NCBI GenBank assembly: GCA_022824945.1
Contig: JAJDYX010000015.1
Span: 248,001 to 312,000 of the forward strand
Direction of reading: 5' to 3'
Length of the DNA: 64,000 nt
DNA from: Candidatus Latescibacterota bacterium
Lineage (GTDB): Bacteria; Latescibacterota; UBA2968
Shown: positions 8,394 through 17,832 of the stretch, piece by piece
Layout of the letters: the number at the start of each line of letters is the position of its first letter
Numbering within the stretch: the stretch's first letter is position 1
The notes under the pieces: model-generated
What the model saw: only the letters and a program-made list of their open reading frames with translations
Told to the model about the DNA's origin: nothing
The model's database searches: none
Translations under genes and position numbers: made by a program

Positions 8394-11300
8394 TCAAATT
8401 ACTCGCGTTTTTTCTGCGTCATCTGCGGATCTCCTTCTCTCTTTCCACAACGCATAAATCGCCGGAATCACCAGCAGCGTCAAAATCGTCGAAGACACCA
8501 TCCCCCCCACCATAGGCGCCGCAATGCGCTTCATCGCCTCGGAGCCCGTACCCGTTGACCACATAATCGGCAACAGACCCATCATCGTCGAAAACACCGT
8601 CATCAACTTGGGCCGCACCCGCTCCACAGCACCGGACATCACCGCCTGATTTAAGTCCGCCAGCGTCAAAACATCGCCTTTTTCGCGTCTAATACTCTCA
8701 TAAGCCTGATCCAGATAAATCAGCATCACCACCCCCGTCTCGGCAGCCAATCCCGCCAGTGCGATAAACCCAACACCCACGGCAATACTCATATCGTAAT
8801 CCAAAATATACAACAACCATATCCCACCGACCAGAGCAAAGGGCAGAGAAAGCATCACAATCGCGGTCTCAGCCACATTTCTAAAATTCAGATACAACAG
8901 CACAAAAATGATCGCCAGCGTCACGGGCACCACAACCTTCAGCTTTCTCTCTGCCCGCAACATATATTCATACTGACCGCTCCAGATTGCGGTGTACCCA
9001 GGTGGCATCTGCACCTGCTCCAACACCGCCTGTTGCGCCCGCGCCACATAAGTCCCCACATCCACACCTTCAATATCGACATAGACCCACGCATTTAACC
9101 GCGCATTCTCGCTCTTAATACCCGGCGGTCCCTTCCGAATGCGAAGATCTGCCAACTGTCCAATGGGAATCTGTGCCCCCATCGGCGTGGGCACCAGCAC
9201 GCGCCGAAGCGCGGGCAAATTGTCCCGCAACTCCCGCCCATAACGCAAATTCACCGGATAGCGTTCCAAACCCTCCACAGTATGCGTGATATTCATCCCG
9301 CCCAATGCCGACATAATAACATCCTGCACATCCCCAACCGTCAGCCCATAACGCGCAGCAGCCTGCCTATCGATCTCAAAATCCAGATAATTGCCACCCG
9401 CAGCGCGCTCGGCAAACACACTCAGCGTACCCGGCAAATCGCGCACCACTGTCTCAATTTTCTCACCCAACACCTGCAATGTCTCCAGATCATCCCCCAC
9501 CACCTTGATACCCACGGGCGTCTTAATACCCGTTGAAAGCATATCGATCCGCGTCTTAATCGGCATAGTCCACGCATTGGTCAACCCCGGAAATTTTACC
9601 GCCTGATTCAATTCCCGAATTAATTTTTGAGGCGTCATGCCCTCTCGCCACTCGGACTCGGGCTTGAGCATAATCGTCGTCTCAATCATCGACAGCGGCG
9701 CCGGATCTGTCGCAGTCTCCGCCCGACCAATTTTGCCAAATACGTGTTCAACTTCGGGAAAAGTGCGAATAATTTTATCCGTCTGTTGCAACAACGCCCG
9801 CGCCCTCGTAATCGATATCCCCGGCAATGTCGTGGGCATATACAACAGATCGCCCTCGTACAGAGGCGGCATAAATTCAGATCCAATTTTTTCCATAGGA
9901 AACAGCGCGTCCAACTTCACCAGTGCCTTATAAGTCAAACTCTGTGGCCGATCTGAAAAACGCGACACCACGATATCCCGGAATGGAAACACCGTCACAA
10001 ACAACACCAGCCCCCCCAACACCACAGTCAGCACTCGATGTCGCAACACCCAATCAATCACGGGCCGATACAGATAAATCAAAACGCGACTGATGGGATT
10101 CTCCGCTTCAGACCGAATTTTACCTCGCACAAAAAAAGTCATCAACACCGGCACAACCGTAATCGCCAAAAATGCCGCCGCCGCCATAGCATAAGTTTTG
10201 GTATAGGCGAGCGGCTTAAACAATCGCCCTTCCTGCGCCTCCAGTGCAAAAACCGGCAAAAACGACAACGTAATAATCAACAGCGAAAAAAACAGCGCAG
10301 GTCCCACCTCTTTCGAAGCGGCAATAATCATCTCACTATGCGACTTTATTCCACCATCGCGTTCGATATGCTTATGCGCATTTTCAATCATCACAATAGC
10401 TGCATCCACCATCGCCCCAATAGCAATCGCAATGCCGCCAAGAGACATAATATTCGAGTTGACGCCCTGGTGATACATCGCGGCAAACGCAATTAAAATC
10501 CCCATCGGCAATGTAAAAACAGCCACAAAAGCACTGCGAAAATGCAGTAAAAAAACAATACACACCACAGCCACTATCGCGATCTCTTCAATCAGCTTTT
10601 GCTGCAAATGATCAACCGCGCGCAAAATAAGCGCCGAGCGATCGTAATTGGCGACCACCACCACGCCCTCGGGAAGGCCCGGTTTGAGCGACGCCATCTT
10701 CTCTTTCACCCGATCGATAACTTTGAGCGCATTCTCCCCATACCGCATCACCACAATACCTCCCACCACCTCCCCCTCGCCATTCCACTCGGCCAATCCC
10801 CTCCTCAGTTCTGGCCCCACCTGCACAGTCGCAACATCTTTTACGCGAATCGGCGTACCGTGTTCATCCACACCCAGTGCAATCTGCTCGATATCCGCCA
10901 CAGACTGGATATACCCCAATCCACGCACCATAAACTCCGTCTCTGCCAGTTCGACCAGCCGCCCTCCCACATCATTATTGCTGCGCTGAATCGCCGTCCG
11001 GACCTTCTGCAAGGGAATATTGTATGCCAGCAAGCGATTGGGATCCACAATCACCTGATACTGCTTTACAAATCCACCCACAGACGCCACCTCCGACACG
11101 CCCTGTACACTGCTCAACTCATAACGCAAATACCAATCCTGAATAGACCTCAACTCTGAAAGATCATATCTTCCAGTCGTATCCAGCACCGTATATTGAT
11201 AAACCCACCCCACACCCGTCGCATCTGGCCCCAGCTTTGGCGTCACCCCTTGCGGCAATCTATCAGACGCGGAATTGAGATACTCCAACACCCGACTGCG

Positions 11301-11618
11301 CGCCCAGTACATATCCGTACCATCCTCAAAAATCACATACACATAAGAAATGCCAAAAAACGAATATCCCCGCACCGTCTTTGCATAAGGCACGGACAAC
11401 ATCGCCGTCGTCAGCGGATACGTCACCTGATCTTCCACTACCTGCGGCGCCTGTCCCGGATATTCGCTAAACACAATCACCTGCACATCCGACAAATCGG
11501 GAATAGCATCCAGTGGCGTATTCAACATCGCATACACCCCCCATCCAATCACCATCAAAGTGGCGATCACCACCAGAAATCGATTCTCGACACTCGCTTC
11601 AATAATTCGATTTAGCAT
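8394..11618 (-). CDS. cusA: Heavy-metal efflux RND transporter (CusA/CzcA family)
   Basis: A 1074-aa RND permease of the heavy-metal branch. The N-terminus (ENRFLVVIATLMVIGWGVYAM...DAIPDLSDVQVIV) and the TM4 motif GAMVDAAIVMIENAHK are those of CusA-type monovalent-cation pumps rather than drug exporters. Two large periplasmic loops and two sets of six hydrophobic segments are visible (about 340-540 and 870-1050). AGGAGG lies upstream of the ATG. It follows the cusB-like gene by 29 bp and together with the TolC-like gene forms a complete tripartite Cus-type system. Cu+/Ag+ is the likely substrate, by family, but this is not proven. Confidence 0.93.
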   Translation of the reverse strand: MLNRIIEASVENRFLVVIATLMVIGWGVYAMLNTPLDAIPDLSDVQVIVFSEYPGQAPQVVEDQVTYPLTTAMLSVPYAKTVRGYSFFGISYVYVIFEDGTDMYWARSRVLEYLNSASDRLPQGVTPKLGPDATGVGWVYQYTVLDTTGRYDLSELRSIQDWYLRYELSSVQGVSEVASVGGFVKQYQVIVDPNRLLAYNIPLQKVRTAIQRSNNDVGGRLVELAETEFMVRGLGYIQSVADIEQIALGVDEHGTPIRVKDVATVQVGPELRRGLAEWNGEGEVVGGIVVMRYGENALKVIDRVKEKMASLKPGLPEGVVVVANYDRSALILRAVDHLQQKLIEEIAIVAVVCIVFLLHFRSAFVAVFTLPMGILIAFAAMYHQGVNSNIMSLGGIAIAIGAMVDAAIVMIENAHKHIERDGGIKSHSEMIIAASKEVGPALFFSLLIITLSFLPVFALEAQEGRLFKPLAYTKTYAMAAAAFLAITVVPVLMTFFVRGKIRSEAENPISRVLIYLYRPVIDWVLRHRVLTVVLGGLVLFVTVFPFRDIVVSRFSDRPQSLTYKALVKLDALFPMEKIGSEFMPPLYEGDLLYMPTTLPGISITRARALLQQTDKIIRTFPEVEHVFGKIGRAETATDPAPLSMIETTIMLKPESEWREGMTPQKLIRELNQAVKFPGLTNAWTMPIKTRIDMLSTGIKTPVGIKVVGDDLETLQVLGEKIETVVRDLPGTLSVFAERAAGGNYLDFEIDRQAAARYGLTVGDVQDVIMSALGGMNITHTVEGLERYPVNLRYGRELRDNLPALRRVLVPTPMGAQIPIGQLADLRIRKGPPGIKSENARLNAWVYVDIEGVDVGTYVARAQQAVLEQVQMPPGYTAIWSGQYEYMLRAERKLKVVVPVTLAIIFVLLYLNFRNVAETAIVMLSLPFALVGGIWLLYILDYDMSIAVGVGFIALAGLAAETGVVMLIYLDQAYESIRREKGDVLTLADLNQAVMSGAVERVRPKLMTVFSTMMGLLPIMWSTGTGSEAMKRIAAPMVGGMVSSTILTLLVIPAIYALWKERRRSADDAEKTRVI

Positions 11619-11647
11619 CGCGTTCCAATCCTCCTAAAATACGCGCC

Positions 11648-13036
11648 TCAATGTCCACCATGCCCACTATGTCCACCATGTTTCACAGGATCTCCACGCA
11701 TCCCCGCAATTGCAGCCTTCAAATTGCTCTCCGAATCAATCAAAAATTGTGCTGAAGTCACAATCCGATCTCCCGGATTTAGTCCGTTCATGACCTCATA
11801 GCCATCCTCGGTCTCGACCCCGGTATGAATCTCGCGCGGTTCAAACCTGCCGTCTCCATGCGCCATCACAACAAGTCTGCGCGTCCCCGAATGAATCACC
11901 GCCTGCACGGGAATCACAATCCCCTCACGCGCCACCTCGGGGCGAATCACCACATCGGCATACATATCCGGTTTAAGCGTACCATCTGCATTGTCAAAAA
12001 CCATCCGCACCTGCACCGTGCGCGTCTTCTCATTCATAAACGGAAAAATATAATCCACCTTTCCCTCAAATTGCTCACCCGGCAAATAAGACAGCGACAC
12101 CTCTGCGCGCTGCCCTTTGGAAATCCACGGCATCTCGTATTCGTACACATCCGCATAAATCCACACCACCGACAAATCTGCAATGCGATACAAATGTTGA
12201 CCCGATCCGATATGCGCGCCCTCCAGCACATCCTTATGTGTCACAATCCCCGACCGAGGAGCCAGAATGGGCATTGTACGCCCAACCTGTCGCGTCTTTT
12301 CCAGCTCTGCAATCTGACCCTTCGAAATATCCCAGTACAACAATCTTTGCTTCGCAGCACCGAGCAAATCTTCGGCAGCTTGTGCCGCTTCTCGCATTGC
12401 ACCATCACGCATGCTCTCCGCATAATCCAGAGCCGACAAATACTCCTCCTGCGCCGCCACCAGTTCCGGACTGTAAAGTGCGAGCAAGGGCTGCCCTTTT
12501 TGCACCCACTGACCGGTATAATCCACATATAACTTTTCAACCCATCCGGCGACCTTGCTATTCACATCCATAATCCGCGTCTCGTCATAATCCACCCTGC
12601 CCACCGCGCGTACCGTCCGCGTCAAAGGCTGCTTCTCCACCACCATCGTCTTCACACCAATATTCTGAATCGTCACAGGATCGATCTGCACACTTCCGTT
12701 TTGCGCTGACGACGCATCAGCCTCCTTCACTACCAGATCCATACCGCAAATGGGACAACTTCCCGGTTTATCCGACACCACCGTCGGATGCATTGGACAA
12801 ATATATGTTTCGCGATCCGCATGCATCTCATGACCGTGCCCGTCATCTACCTCCTTCTCTACCAGATCCATACCACAAATAGGACAAGCCCCGGGCTTAT
12901 CCGACACCACCGTCGGATGCATCGGACAGATATATGTTTTCAACGCCTGCTCCTGCTCTATATGCGTATCTCCCGCAATCCAGATCCCACCTACAAATCC
13001 CACGATCAATGCCAAGATTAAAAGGACGTATTTCAT
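11648..13036 (-). CDS. cusB: CusB-type membrane-fusion protein with two heavy-metal-binding modules
   Basis: A 462-aa periplasmic adaptor. After an N-terminal membrane anchor (about 4-22) come two almost identical modules YICPMHPTVVSDKPG-CPICGMDLV (about 32-60 and 75-102), each with the Cys/His/Met set of the YHS-like heavy-metal-binding domain. A standard adaptor body follows (beta-barrel, lipoyl and hairpin parts), and a His-rich tail (KHGGHSGHGGH) ends the protein. I start at ATG before KYVLLILALI, with AAAGGAGTTTTGGAG upstream; a longer in-frame start would add a charged segment with no signal. It sits 46 bp after the TolC-like gene. Confidence 0.9.
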   Translation of the reverse strand: MKYVLLILALIVGFVGGIWIAGDTHIEQEQALKTYICPMHPTVVSDKPGACPICGMDLVEKEVDDGHGHEMHADRETYICPMHPTVVSDKPGSCPICGMDLVVKEADASSAQNGSVQIDPVTIQNIGVKTMVVEKQPLTRTVRAVGRVDYDETRIMDVNSKVAGWVEKLYVDYTGQWVQKGQPLLALYSPELVAAQEEYLSALDYAESMRDGAMREAAQAAEDLLGAAKQRLLYWDISKGQIAELEKTRQVGRTMPILAPRSGIVTHKDVLEGAHIGSGQHLYRIADLSVVWIYADVYEYEMPWISKGQRAEVSLSYLPGEQFEGKVDYIFPFMNEKTRTVQVRMVFDNADGTLKPDMYADVVIRPEVAREGIVIPVQAVIHSGTRRLVVMAHGDGRFEPREIHTGVETEDGYEVMNGLNPGDRIVTSAQFLIDSESNLKAAIAGMRGDPVKHGGHSGHGGH

Positions 13037-13082
13037 CTCCAAAACTCCTTTCAGGTACGGGAACCACGCCCCGACCTTGCAC

Positions 13083-14342
13083 TTAACGCCCCACCGCTGC
13101 CTCCAAATCCGCCACCCGTTTCTCATGCTCAATCACATGTCGATAATATGCCATCTCAAAATTCAGCAGCATCATCTGATTATTCAACAGCGTCAAAAAA
13201 TCCACCTTATCTACCTGATAACCCGACAATGCCGACGCCAGCGACTGCTCTGCTTGGGGCAACATCGCAGTGCGAAACAACTCGGTACTCTCTCGGTGTT
13301 GCCTGGCCTCAATAATTAGACGCTGAATCTCGTAGTGAATCTGCTGGCGTTCAGCGGCCTTTTGAGCCTCAACCTCTCGCATATTTGTCCGCGCTTCTGC
13401 AATCTGCTGGCGTTGCTTGCGCCCGCCAAACACGGGCAATGGAATGCCAATGCCAACAGATATAAAATCGCTTCCCTTAACCGGATCATTTGCCGCAAAC
13501 ACGCGCTGGCGATATCCCAAATTCACCGTCATATCCGGCCAAACATTTCTTCGTGCAACCTCAACCTCTGCTTGCCACATCAAAACCGATTGATCCATCG
13601 CCTTCAGGGATGGATGTGCCTCATCGGCTTGCGCTTGCAAGACATCAACCGTCAACGGCACACCCGAAAGACCAATAGTATCTGGCGGCGCGTCCAGAGG
13701 ACTTTGCGGAGACCGATTCAACACCAGATTCAAACGCGCCTCTGCCAACTGTTTTTTAGCCCGCAGAGCAATCAACTCAGTATCCAGTGCCGACAACGAA
13801 ACCTGGGCTTTTAACACATCCTGTTGCAATCCCTTTCCAACGGCATATTTCGTGCGGGCAATGCGAACCAGATCTTGCAACAACACCCGATTCTTTTTCA
13901 TTATCGCAATGGCACGGATCACATAAGCCAGATCAAAAAAAGGCTGCTTGACCGCATTGGCAATCGCCAGTTCTCGGTCGCGCAATTGCCAAGTAACAGA
14001 ATCCAGGGCAAACTGGGCTGATCGCTCGCGCGCCCGCTGTTTTCCCGGCAAAGAAAACTTCTGGCTGAGCACAAATTGATTCCCGCTCATCGGCGTACTA
14101 CTCAAATTAAAGTCGCTCAGCGGCACATTGCTCACCTCAAAGCGAAAAGACGGATCTTCCAGCGCGCCCGCCTGGGGAATTTTTGCTTCAAAAGCAGCCA
14201 ACCGCGCCCGCAAAACCGACAAATTGGGATTATTTTTCACAGCCTCCTGAATCAGTGCATCCAGATCCAGTTCATCTGCCTGCAAAGGCAAAATAGATAT
14301 ACCCATGAGGCATAGTCCGATCATGGCTCGGATAGCATACAC
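13083..14342 (-). CDS. TolC/CusC-family outer-membrane efflux protein
   Basis: A 419-aa outer-membrane factor with a Sec signal peptide (about 1-22, ending LQADE). It contains the two repeated TolC halves rich in Ala/Gln/Leu helices, such as LDALIQEAVKNNPNLSVLRARL and later VEAQKAAERQQIHYEIQRLIIEAR. The predicted start is GTG at 14342 with GGAGGT five bases upstream; no in-frame ATG has a comparable site. As the outer-membrane channel it completes the pump with the CusB- and CusA-like proteins directly downstream. Confidence 0.9.
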   Translation of the reverse strand: MYAIRAMIGLCLMGISILPLQADELDLDALIQEAVKNNPNLSVLRARLAAFEAKIPQAGALEDPSFRFEVSNVPLSDFNLSSTPMSGNQFVLSQKFSLPGKQRARERSAQFALDSVTWQLRDRELAIANAVKQPFFDLAYVIRAIAIMKKNRVLLQDLVRIARTKYAVGKGLQQDVLKAQVSLSALDTELIALRAKKQLAEARLNLVLNRSPQSPLDAPPDTIGLSGVPLTVDVLQAQADEAHPSLKAMDQSVLMWQAEVEVARRNVWPDMTVNLGYRQRVFAANDPVKGSDFISVGIGIPLPVFGGRKQRQQIAEARTNMREVEAQKAAERQQIHYEIQRLIIEARQHRESTELFRTAMLPQAEQSLASALSGYQVDKVDFLTLLNNQMMLLNFEMAYYRHVIEHEKRVADLEAAVGR

Positions 14343-14476
14343 AAGCCACCTCCAGAAAATTTGTCAAAAAAAGAGAAACGTCCGCAACAAAGACATCATG
14401 CGGTAGGAAAACGACTGTTTGGGAACAATTTGTACACACCTATCCCCAAACGCCATTTAAGAGTAGGAAGGAAAAA

Positions 14477-14827
14477 TCAGATGAGAAATGTAGCGTGGAG
14501 AAGGTACAGATTGGGCGGTGATCGCAGAACATCTTGGCGATCATCCACCATAAAAGGAAGGAAATTACTCTGGGAAAGAACAACAGAGGGATACAACGTC
14601 ATACATGACAAATCCAACTTTGGATTTTGCCATTCACCCGGCAAAACAGCCAGATCGCGCGCAGGCATCTGCTGATCAACTGCCGCCTCTTTGCTACAAC
14701 AGCAATCTTTCACCTTTGCCGAGGCATGACACTCTGGCATCGAAACCTGATGCGCCCAGCACAGACAGGGCGCTACCATTCCAATGAGCGTCAGCGCGAC
14801 GATAAGAATGTGAGTAAAACGTTGCAA
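14477..14827 (-). CDS. Small secreted Cys/His-containing protein at the head of the metal-efflux operon
   Basis: A 116-aa protein with a clear signal peptide (FTHILIVALTLIGMVAPCLCWAHQ). The early mature region holds a compact metal-ligand cluster, PECHASAKVKDCCCSKE (about residues 31-47). No known family was recognised. The start is probably TTG at 14827, with GAGG eight bases upstream. It precedes the TolC-like gene by 134 bp on the same strand. Position and composition suggest a periplasmic metal-binding accessory, which is an inference. Confidence 0.6.
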   Translation of the reverse strand: MQRFTHILIVALTLIGMVAPCLCWAHQVSMPECHASAKVKDCCCSKEAAVDQQMPARDLAVLPGEWQNPKLDLSCMTLYPSVVLSQSNFLPFMVDDRQDVLRSPPNLYLLHATFLI

Positions 14828-14852
14828 AAAATATCCTCTATTTTTACCTGAA

Positions 14853-15587
14853 CTATATTTCCCTCAGTTCGGGCCATTTAATTTTTTTTTCGGTCAAAGA
14901 ATCGCAAAGTATTAATCCACCCTGTGCAGCAATCTGTTCAAGGGTTAAATCGGTTAAGACCGGTGCAATGTGCTGTATCAGGTCACCGTGTAGGAGTTCG
15001 ACATTATCCTTTGTGTCCCGATCTATTGAAACCCTCGAAGAGTTCCAAGACTCGTCGTGTATCTGTTTGAGTTTCTCGGCAGTTTCTGATGATAAGCTGA
15101 ATGTTTCCTGATTATGAGAAATATTGCGATGGATCACTATCCATGGGTTCCCGGTACGCCATCTGGGAGGCTCTCGGGACTCGAACAGATGCATCACCCG
15201 TTCAGTGAGGGCCTTATATTCTCTTGCCTCATGTCCATGTAACCCAACAGTGATTCCAAATTTAACGGCGAGATCCGGAGCAGATTTAGTAATGGGAGTA
15301 TGTATATCCTTAACACTGCATTCTATTTGGTCAAGGAATTGCTGTATGCACTCTTTGTCGAGACCCTCCTTGCCAACGATATCGATAAAGCTCAGAACGG
15401 CATTGCCTCCTGGCACTAAATCTACAGATTCTGCGATAAGTTTTCCCGGATACTGATTAGTGATCCAGTCAACGTTGCTAAATTGTGCATTTGGAGGCAA
15501 ATCATGCTTACCGTGTTGATACAGGAAAGCATTGATACCCCCTTTCTTATCCTTTACTCGCAGAATCCTTTGTGCAGTAAGATACAT
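14853..15587 (-). CDS. Unrecognised 244-aa protein, third gene of a coupled cassette
   Basis: I do not recognise this family. The protein is soluble, mixed alpha/beta by composition, with no signal peptide or membrane segment. Conspicuous stretches are PPRWRTGNPWIVIHRN (about 145-160) and EQIAAQGGLILCDSL (about 220-234). Its ATG overlaps the stop of the upstream 92-aa gene by one base (TGATG), so its translation is almost certainly coupled. It ends 25 bp before the metal-efflux operon begins. It may be the third part of a toxin/effector-type module with the two genes upstream, but nothing in its own sequence fixes a function. Confidence 0.65.
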   Translation of the reverse strand: MYLTAQRILRVKDKKGGINAFLYQHGKHDLPPNAQFSNVDWITNQYPGKLIAESVDLVPGGNAVLSFIDIVGKEGLDKECIQQFLDQIECSVKDIHTPITKSAPDLAVKFGITVGLHGHEAREYKALTERVMHLFESREPPRWRTGNPWIVIHRNISHNQETFSLSSETAEKLKQIHDESWNSSRVSIDRDTKDNVELLHGDLIQHIAPVLTDLTLEQIAAQGGLILCDSLTEKKIKWPELREI

Positions 15588-15865
15588 CAGGCCACACCTC
15601 CAAGAGTACGAATCAATTTACTGGAATGAGAATCTCTCCAAATGTCTCCGTCAATCCAACAATAATGTGGTATAGTGTCGCGAATTAGAGACTTCGTCCC
15701 TTCGCTGTATAGTAACTGTTGCTCTTCTTCGCTCAATTCATACCAGACTTCTTCCATAGCATCCAGAATAGGCTCTTCTTCCTCAGATTCAAGTCCTGCA
15801 TGTCGCCAGCGAATATAAATGAGATCGCGTTCTAAAAAACGATATCGCTCTAAGGTTTCACTCAT
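15587..15865 (-). CDS. Small acidic protein, second gene of a coupled cassette
   Basis: A 92-aa protein with a strongly acidic helical centre (LESEEEEPILDAMEEVWYELSEEEQQLL). The pattern RFLERDLIYIRWRHAGLESEEEEPILD...VWYELSEEEQ resembles short, widespread hypothetical proteins whose function is unknown to me. It overlaps the upstream 133-aa gene by 8 bp and the downstream 244-aa gene by 1 bp. Acidic partners of this size are common as immunity or antitoxin proteins, so this is a candidate role by context only. Confidence 0.65.
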   Translation of the reverse strand: MSETLERYRFLERDLIYIRWRHAGLESEEEEPILDAMEEVWYELSEEEQQLLYSEGTKSLIRDTIPHYCWIDGDIWRDSHSSKLIRTLGGVA

Positions 15866-16259
15866 GACATTTCACCCAATCTTCTCTGGTGCCATGTAAA
15901 TTCTGCTCATATTCCTCAAACAAACAGGACTTTGATGGTTCTACAAGCGCGTGACCTGGTTTATCTCTACGCAGGGCTAAAGTAGAAGGCAAATCAATCA
16001 CTTCAAAAGAAAAAACGGGGTCTCGCCCTTCACCACCCAAGGATTTGGGTAGTCTTCGCTTTGGTAATCCTTCAAGAGTATCTGGCGTTACAGACATCCC
16101 TCCGGTCTTGGGATGTACTGTTCCATCCTCGTTAATCGGTATATCACGGTATTGTCCCTCAATGCGAACCCCTAATTTACTTGACGAACTTCCCACGAGA
16201 GGTTTACCATCAATATCCTCTTTCATTGCCCGGAAAACAATCTCGGGGGTTCTCTGCAT
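15858..16259 (-). CDS. 133-aa protein with GGMSV block, possibly Tse2/ART-like, first gene of cassette
   Basis: The central block VHPKTGGMSVTPDTLEGLP, then RRLPKSLGGEGRDPVF and a C-terminal TREDWVK, defines a compact soluble domain. From memory the P-x-T-G-G-x-S-V block resembles the same region of the Tse2 toxin (a proposed ADP-ribosyltransferase fold, reading PDTGGTSVF there) and of many unannotated bacterial proteins. The match is short and I cannot verify it. It has a start ATG with AAGGAT upstream, and its stop overlaps the next gene by 8 bp. It could equally be a conserved hypothetical of other function. Confidence 0.6.
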   Translation of the reverse strand: MQRTPEIVFRAMKEDIDGKPLVGSSSSKLGVRIEGQYRDIPINEDGTVHPKTGGMSVTPDTLEGLPKRRLPKSLGGEGRDPVFSFEVIDLPSTLALRRDKPGHALVEPSKSCLFEEYEQNLHGTREDWVKCHE

Positions 16260-16365
16260 TCAGCAAATCCTTGGCGGAGCTTTTTACCACAGTCGCCGGG
16301 ATGAACCATTAGCGGAAAAAGAATAGCCAGAAATGATTATTCCGTCAAGAGGTGTGTCCTATCTT

Positions 16366-17061
16366 TTACCACCACCCGCGCCGCCGACCTCGCCGACCCC
16401 GATCATTTTCCCGATCTTCGGGTGCCTCGCCAATCACAATATCAAAATTTGCCGTCAACTCGCCAATCTCAGACCCGGGCAATGGCTTAAACGGCACGGA
16501 CAGCAAATCGTGAGACGCGCGACCAGTATTCCTGAAAATAGAATCCCACTCATTGTCCGGATTATCTTTCACGTACATCTGCGACGTCAAAAGCCGATGT
16601 CCATTTTTATTAATCGCAAAATGAATATGAGCGGTTCGCGACCCCCCGTACCTCACGGGCTTAATCGTCCGAAAGCGGTATTCACCCGTAGATCCCGTCT
16701 CAAAACGCCCAAAACCCTGAAAATTCGTATCTCGCCTATTGCGCCTCGGAGCCTCAGAATGAATATAAACCCCATTGCGATCAACCTGCCAGATCTCCAC
16801 TATGGCATTCTTTACGGGATTGGCATTCACGTCCAAAACGCGCCCGGTCAAATGCGTAATCTCTCCCACGGCTGGCGTAATCGCATCGTTGATTATCACG
16901 AGATCATTATCGACATCCAGCGGCATCTTATCCGGATAAAACGGACCCTCGGTCTGCCGGGGCGTAAGCGTCAATTGCTCGGCAAAAACCCCTGGCGTCA
17001 CAAAAACCGCCGCACCCAATGCAGCGGACTGATACAGAAAACGTCGGCGATTAACAGACAT
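16366..17061 (-). CDS. Intradiol ring-cleavage dioxygenase-like protein, Tat-exported
   Basis: A 231-aa protein with a twin-arginine signal (NRRRFLYQSAALGAAVFVTPG). The body has the intradiol-dioxygenase layout: TEGPFYPD at the N-terminus, the beta-sandwich GRVLDVNANPVKNAIVEIWQVDRNG, and candidate Fe(III) ligands Tyr in TGEYRFRTI and the His pair in RTAHIHFAI. The C-terminus ends in an Arg/Gly-rich tail (RGRRGRRRGWW). I chose the second ATG (17061) because GGAGG lies five bases upstream. Exported members of this family are common, mostly of unknown substrate. Confidence 0.85.
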   Translation of the reverse strand: MSVNRRRFLYQSAALGAAVFVTPGVFAEQLTLTPRQTEGPFYPDKMPLDVDNDLVIINDAITPAVGEITHLTGRVLDVNANPVKNAIVEIWQVDRNGVYIHSEAPRRNRRDTNFQGFGRFETGSTGEYRFRTIKPVRYGGSRTAHIHFAINKNGHRLLTSQMYVKDNPDNEWDSIFRNTGRASHDLLSVPFKPLPGSEIGELTANFDIVIGEAPEDRENDRGRRGRRRGWW

Positions 17062-17133
17062 CACGGCCTCCATTGCATAAAATCTTCTACATTAGATGAT
17101 CAAGCTCAATATAGGCAATCTGAATAAAAAACA

Positions 17134-17832
17134 CTAAGGTCGAATCTCCACGTACCGCTCCAAACGCGCAACCTCGCCATCATCGACGTACTTGCCAATC
17201 TCACGCCGAAACTGCTCCATGCTCGAATACGGACGGTACTCCTCAAACTCGTGTGCCATCCGCTTTCCCACACCGGGAATGGCGAGGATCTCATCCTCGG
17301 TAGCTGTGTTCAAGTCAATAGGCACAAAAACATACTGCTCCATTCGCGCAACCTCGGTATCATCTACGTATTTACCCATCTCACGGCGCCATTGGGCGAT
17401 AGCCGTATAAGGACGGTACTCCTCAAACTCGTGCGCCATCTTTTTGCCTACACCAGGCACCAGAAGAATCTCCTCCTCGCTGGCGGTATTCAGATTAATC
17501 GGAATGAACATCTGAACGTAGAGCTTCTCGACCTCCTCCTCGCCGTGATGTTGCGAGACGACCGAGTGCAATGCGTCCATACCGAGGAACGGGCGCTGCG
17601 CCATAATCGAGTCACCGAGTGCTTTGCTCATCCCGGGAAGTGCGCCGAGTTCGTCGGCTCCTGCGAGATTGGGATTGACGACCATTACACCGCTACTCGC
17701 GGCTTCTTCTGCGGGAGCATCAGAAGCAGGTGTCTCATCCACATTCGACCCACCACAACCCCAGAGCATCGCAAAACACACAATTAGCACTGCTGTATTG
17801 ATAAACTTCACTCTCCCTCCGCAAATACTCAT
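17134..17832 (-). CDS. Lipoprotein with three ComEA-like helix-hairpin-helix repeats
   Basis: A 232-aa protein with a signal peptide and lipobox (AMLWGC), then an Ala/Glu-rich linker. Three HhH units follow: a divergent one (NLAGADELGALPGMSKALGDSI) and two close copies (INLNTASEEEILLVPGVGKK and IDLNTATEDEILAIPGVGKR). Each copy continues with MAHEFEEYRPY, a WRREMGKYVDD/FRREIGKYVDD segment and VARMEQYV/VARLERYV. ComEA-type HhH domains bind DNA at the cell surface, but these lipoproteins are not established DNA receptors. AGGAGGGAAC precedes the ATG, which overlaps the stop of the upstream membrane-protein gene by 4 bp. Confidence 0.85.
   Translation of the reverse strand: MSICGGRVKFINTAVLIVCFAMLWGCGGSNVDETPASDAPAEEAASSGVMVVNPNLAGADELGALPGMSKALGDSIMAQRPFLGMDALHSVVSQHHGEEEVEKLYVQMFIPINLNTASEEEILLVPGVGKKMAHEFEEYRPYTAIAQWRREMGKYVDDTEVARMEQYVFVPIDLNTATEDEILAIPGVGKRMAHEFEEYRPYSSMEQFRREIGKYVDDGEVARLERYVEIRP

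Noticed and set aside
12725..12940. Possible CRISPR-like or tandem DNA repeat
   Set aside because: Only two copies, in frame within cusB, encoding a known metal-binding module.
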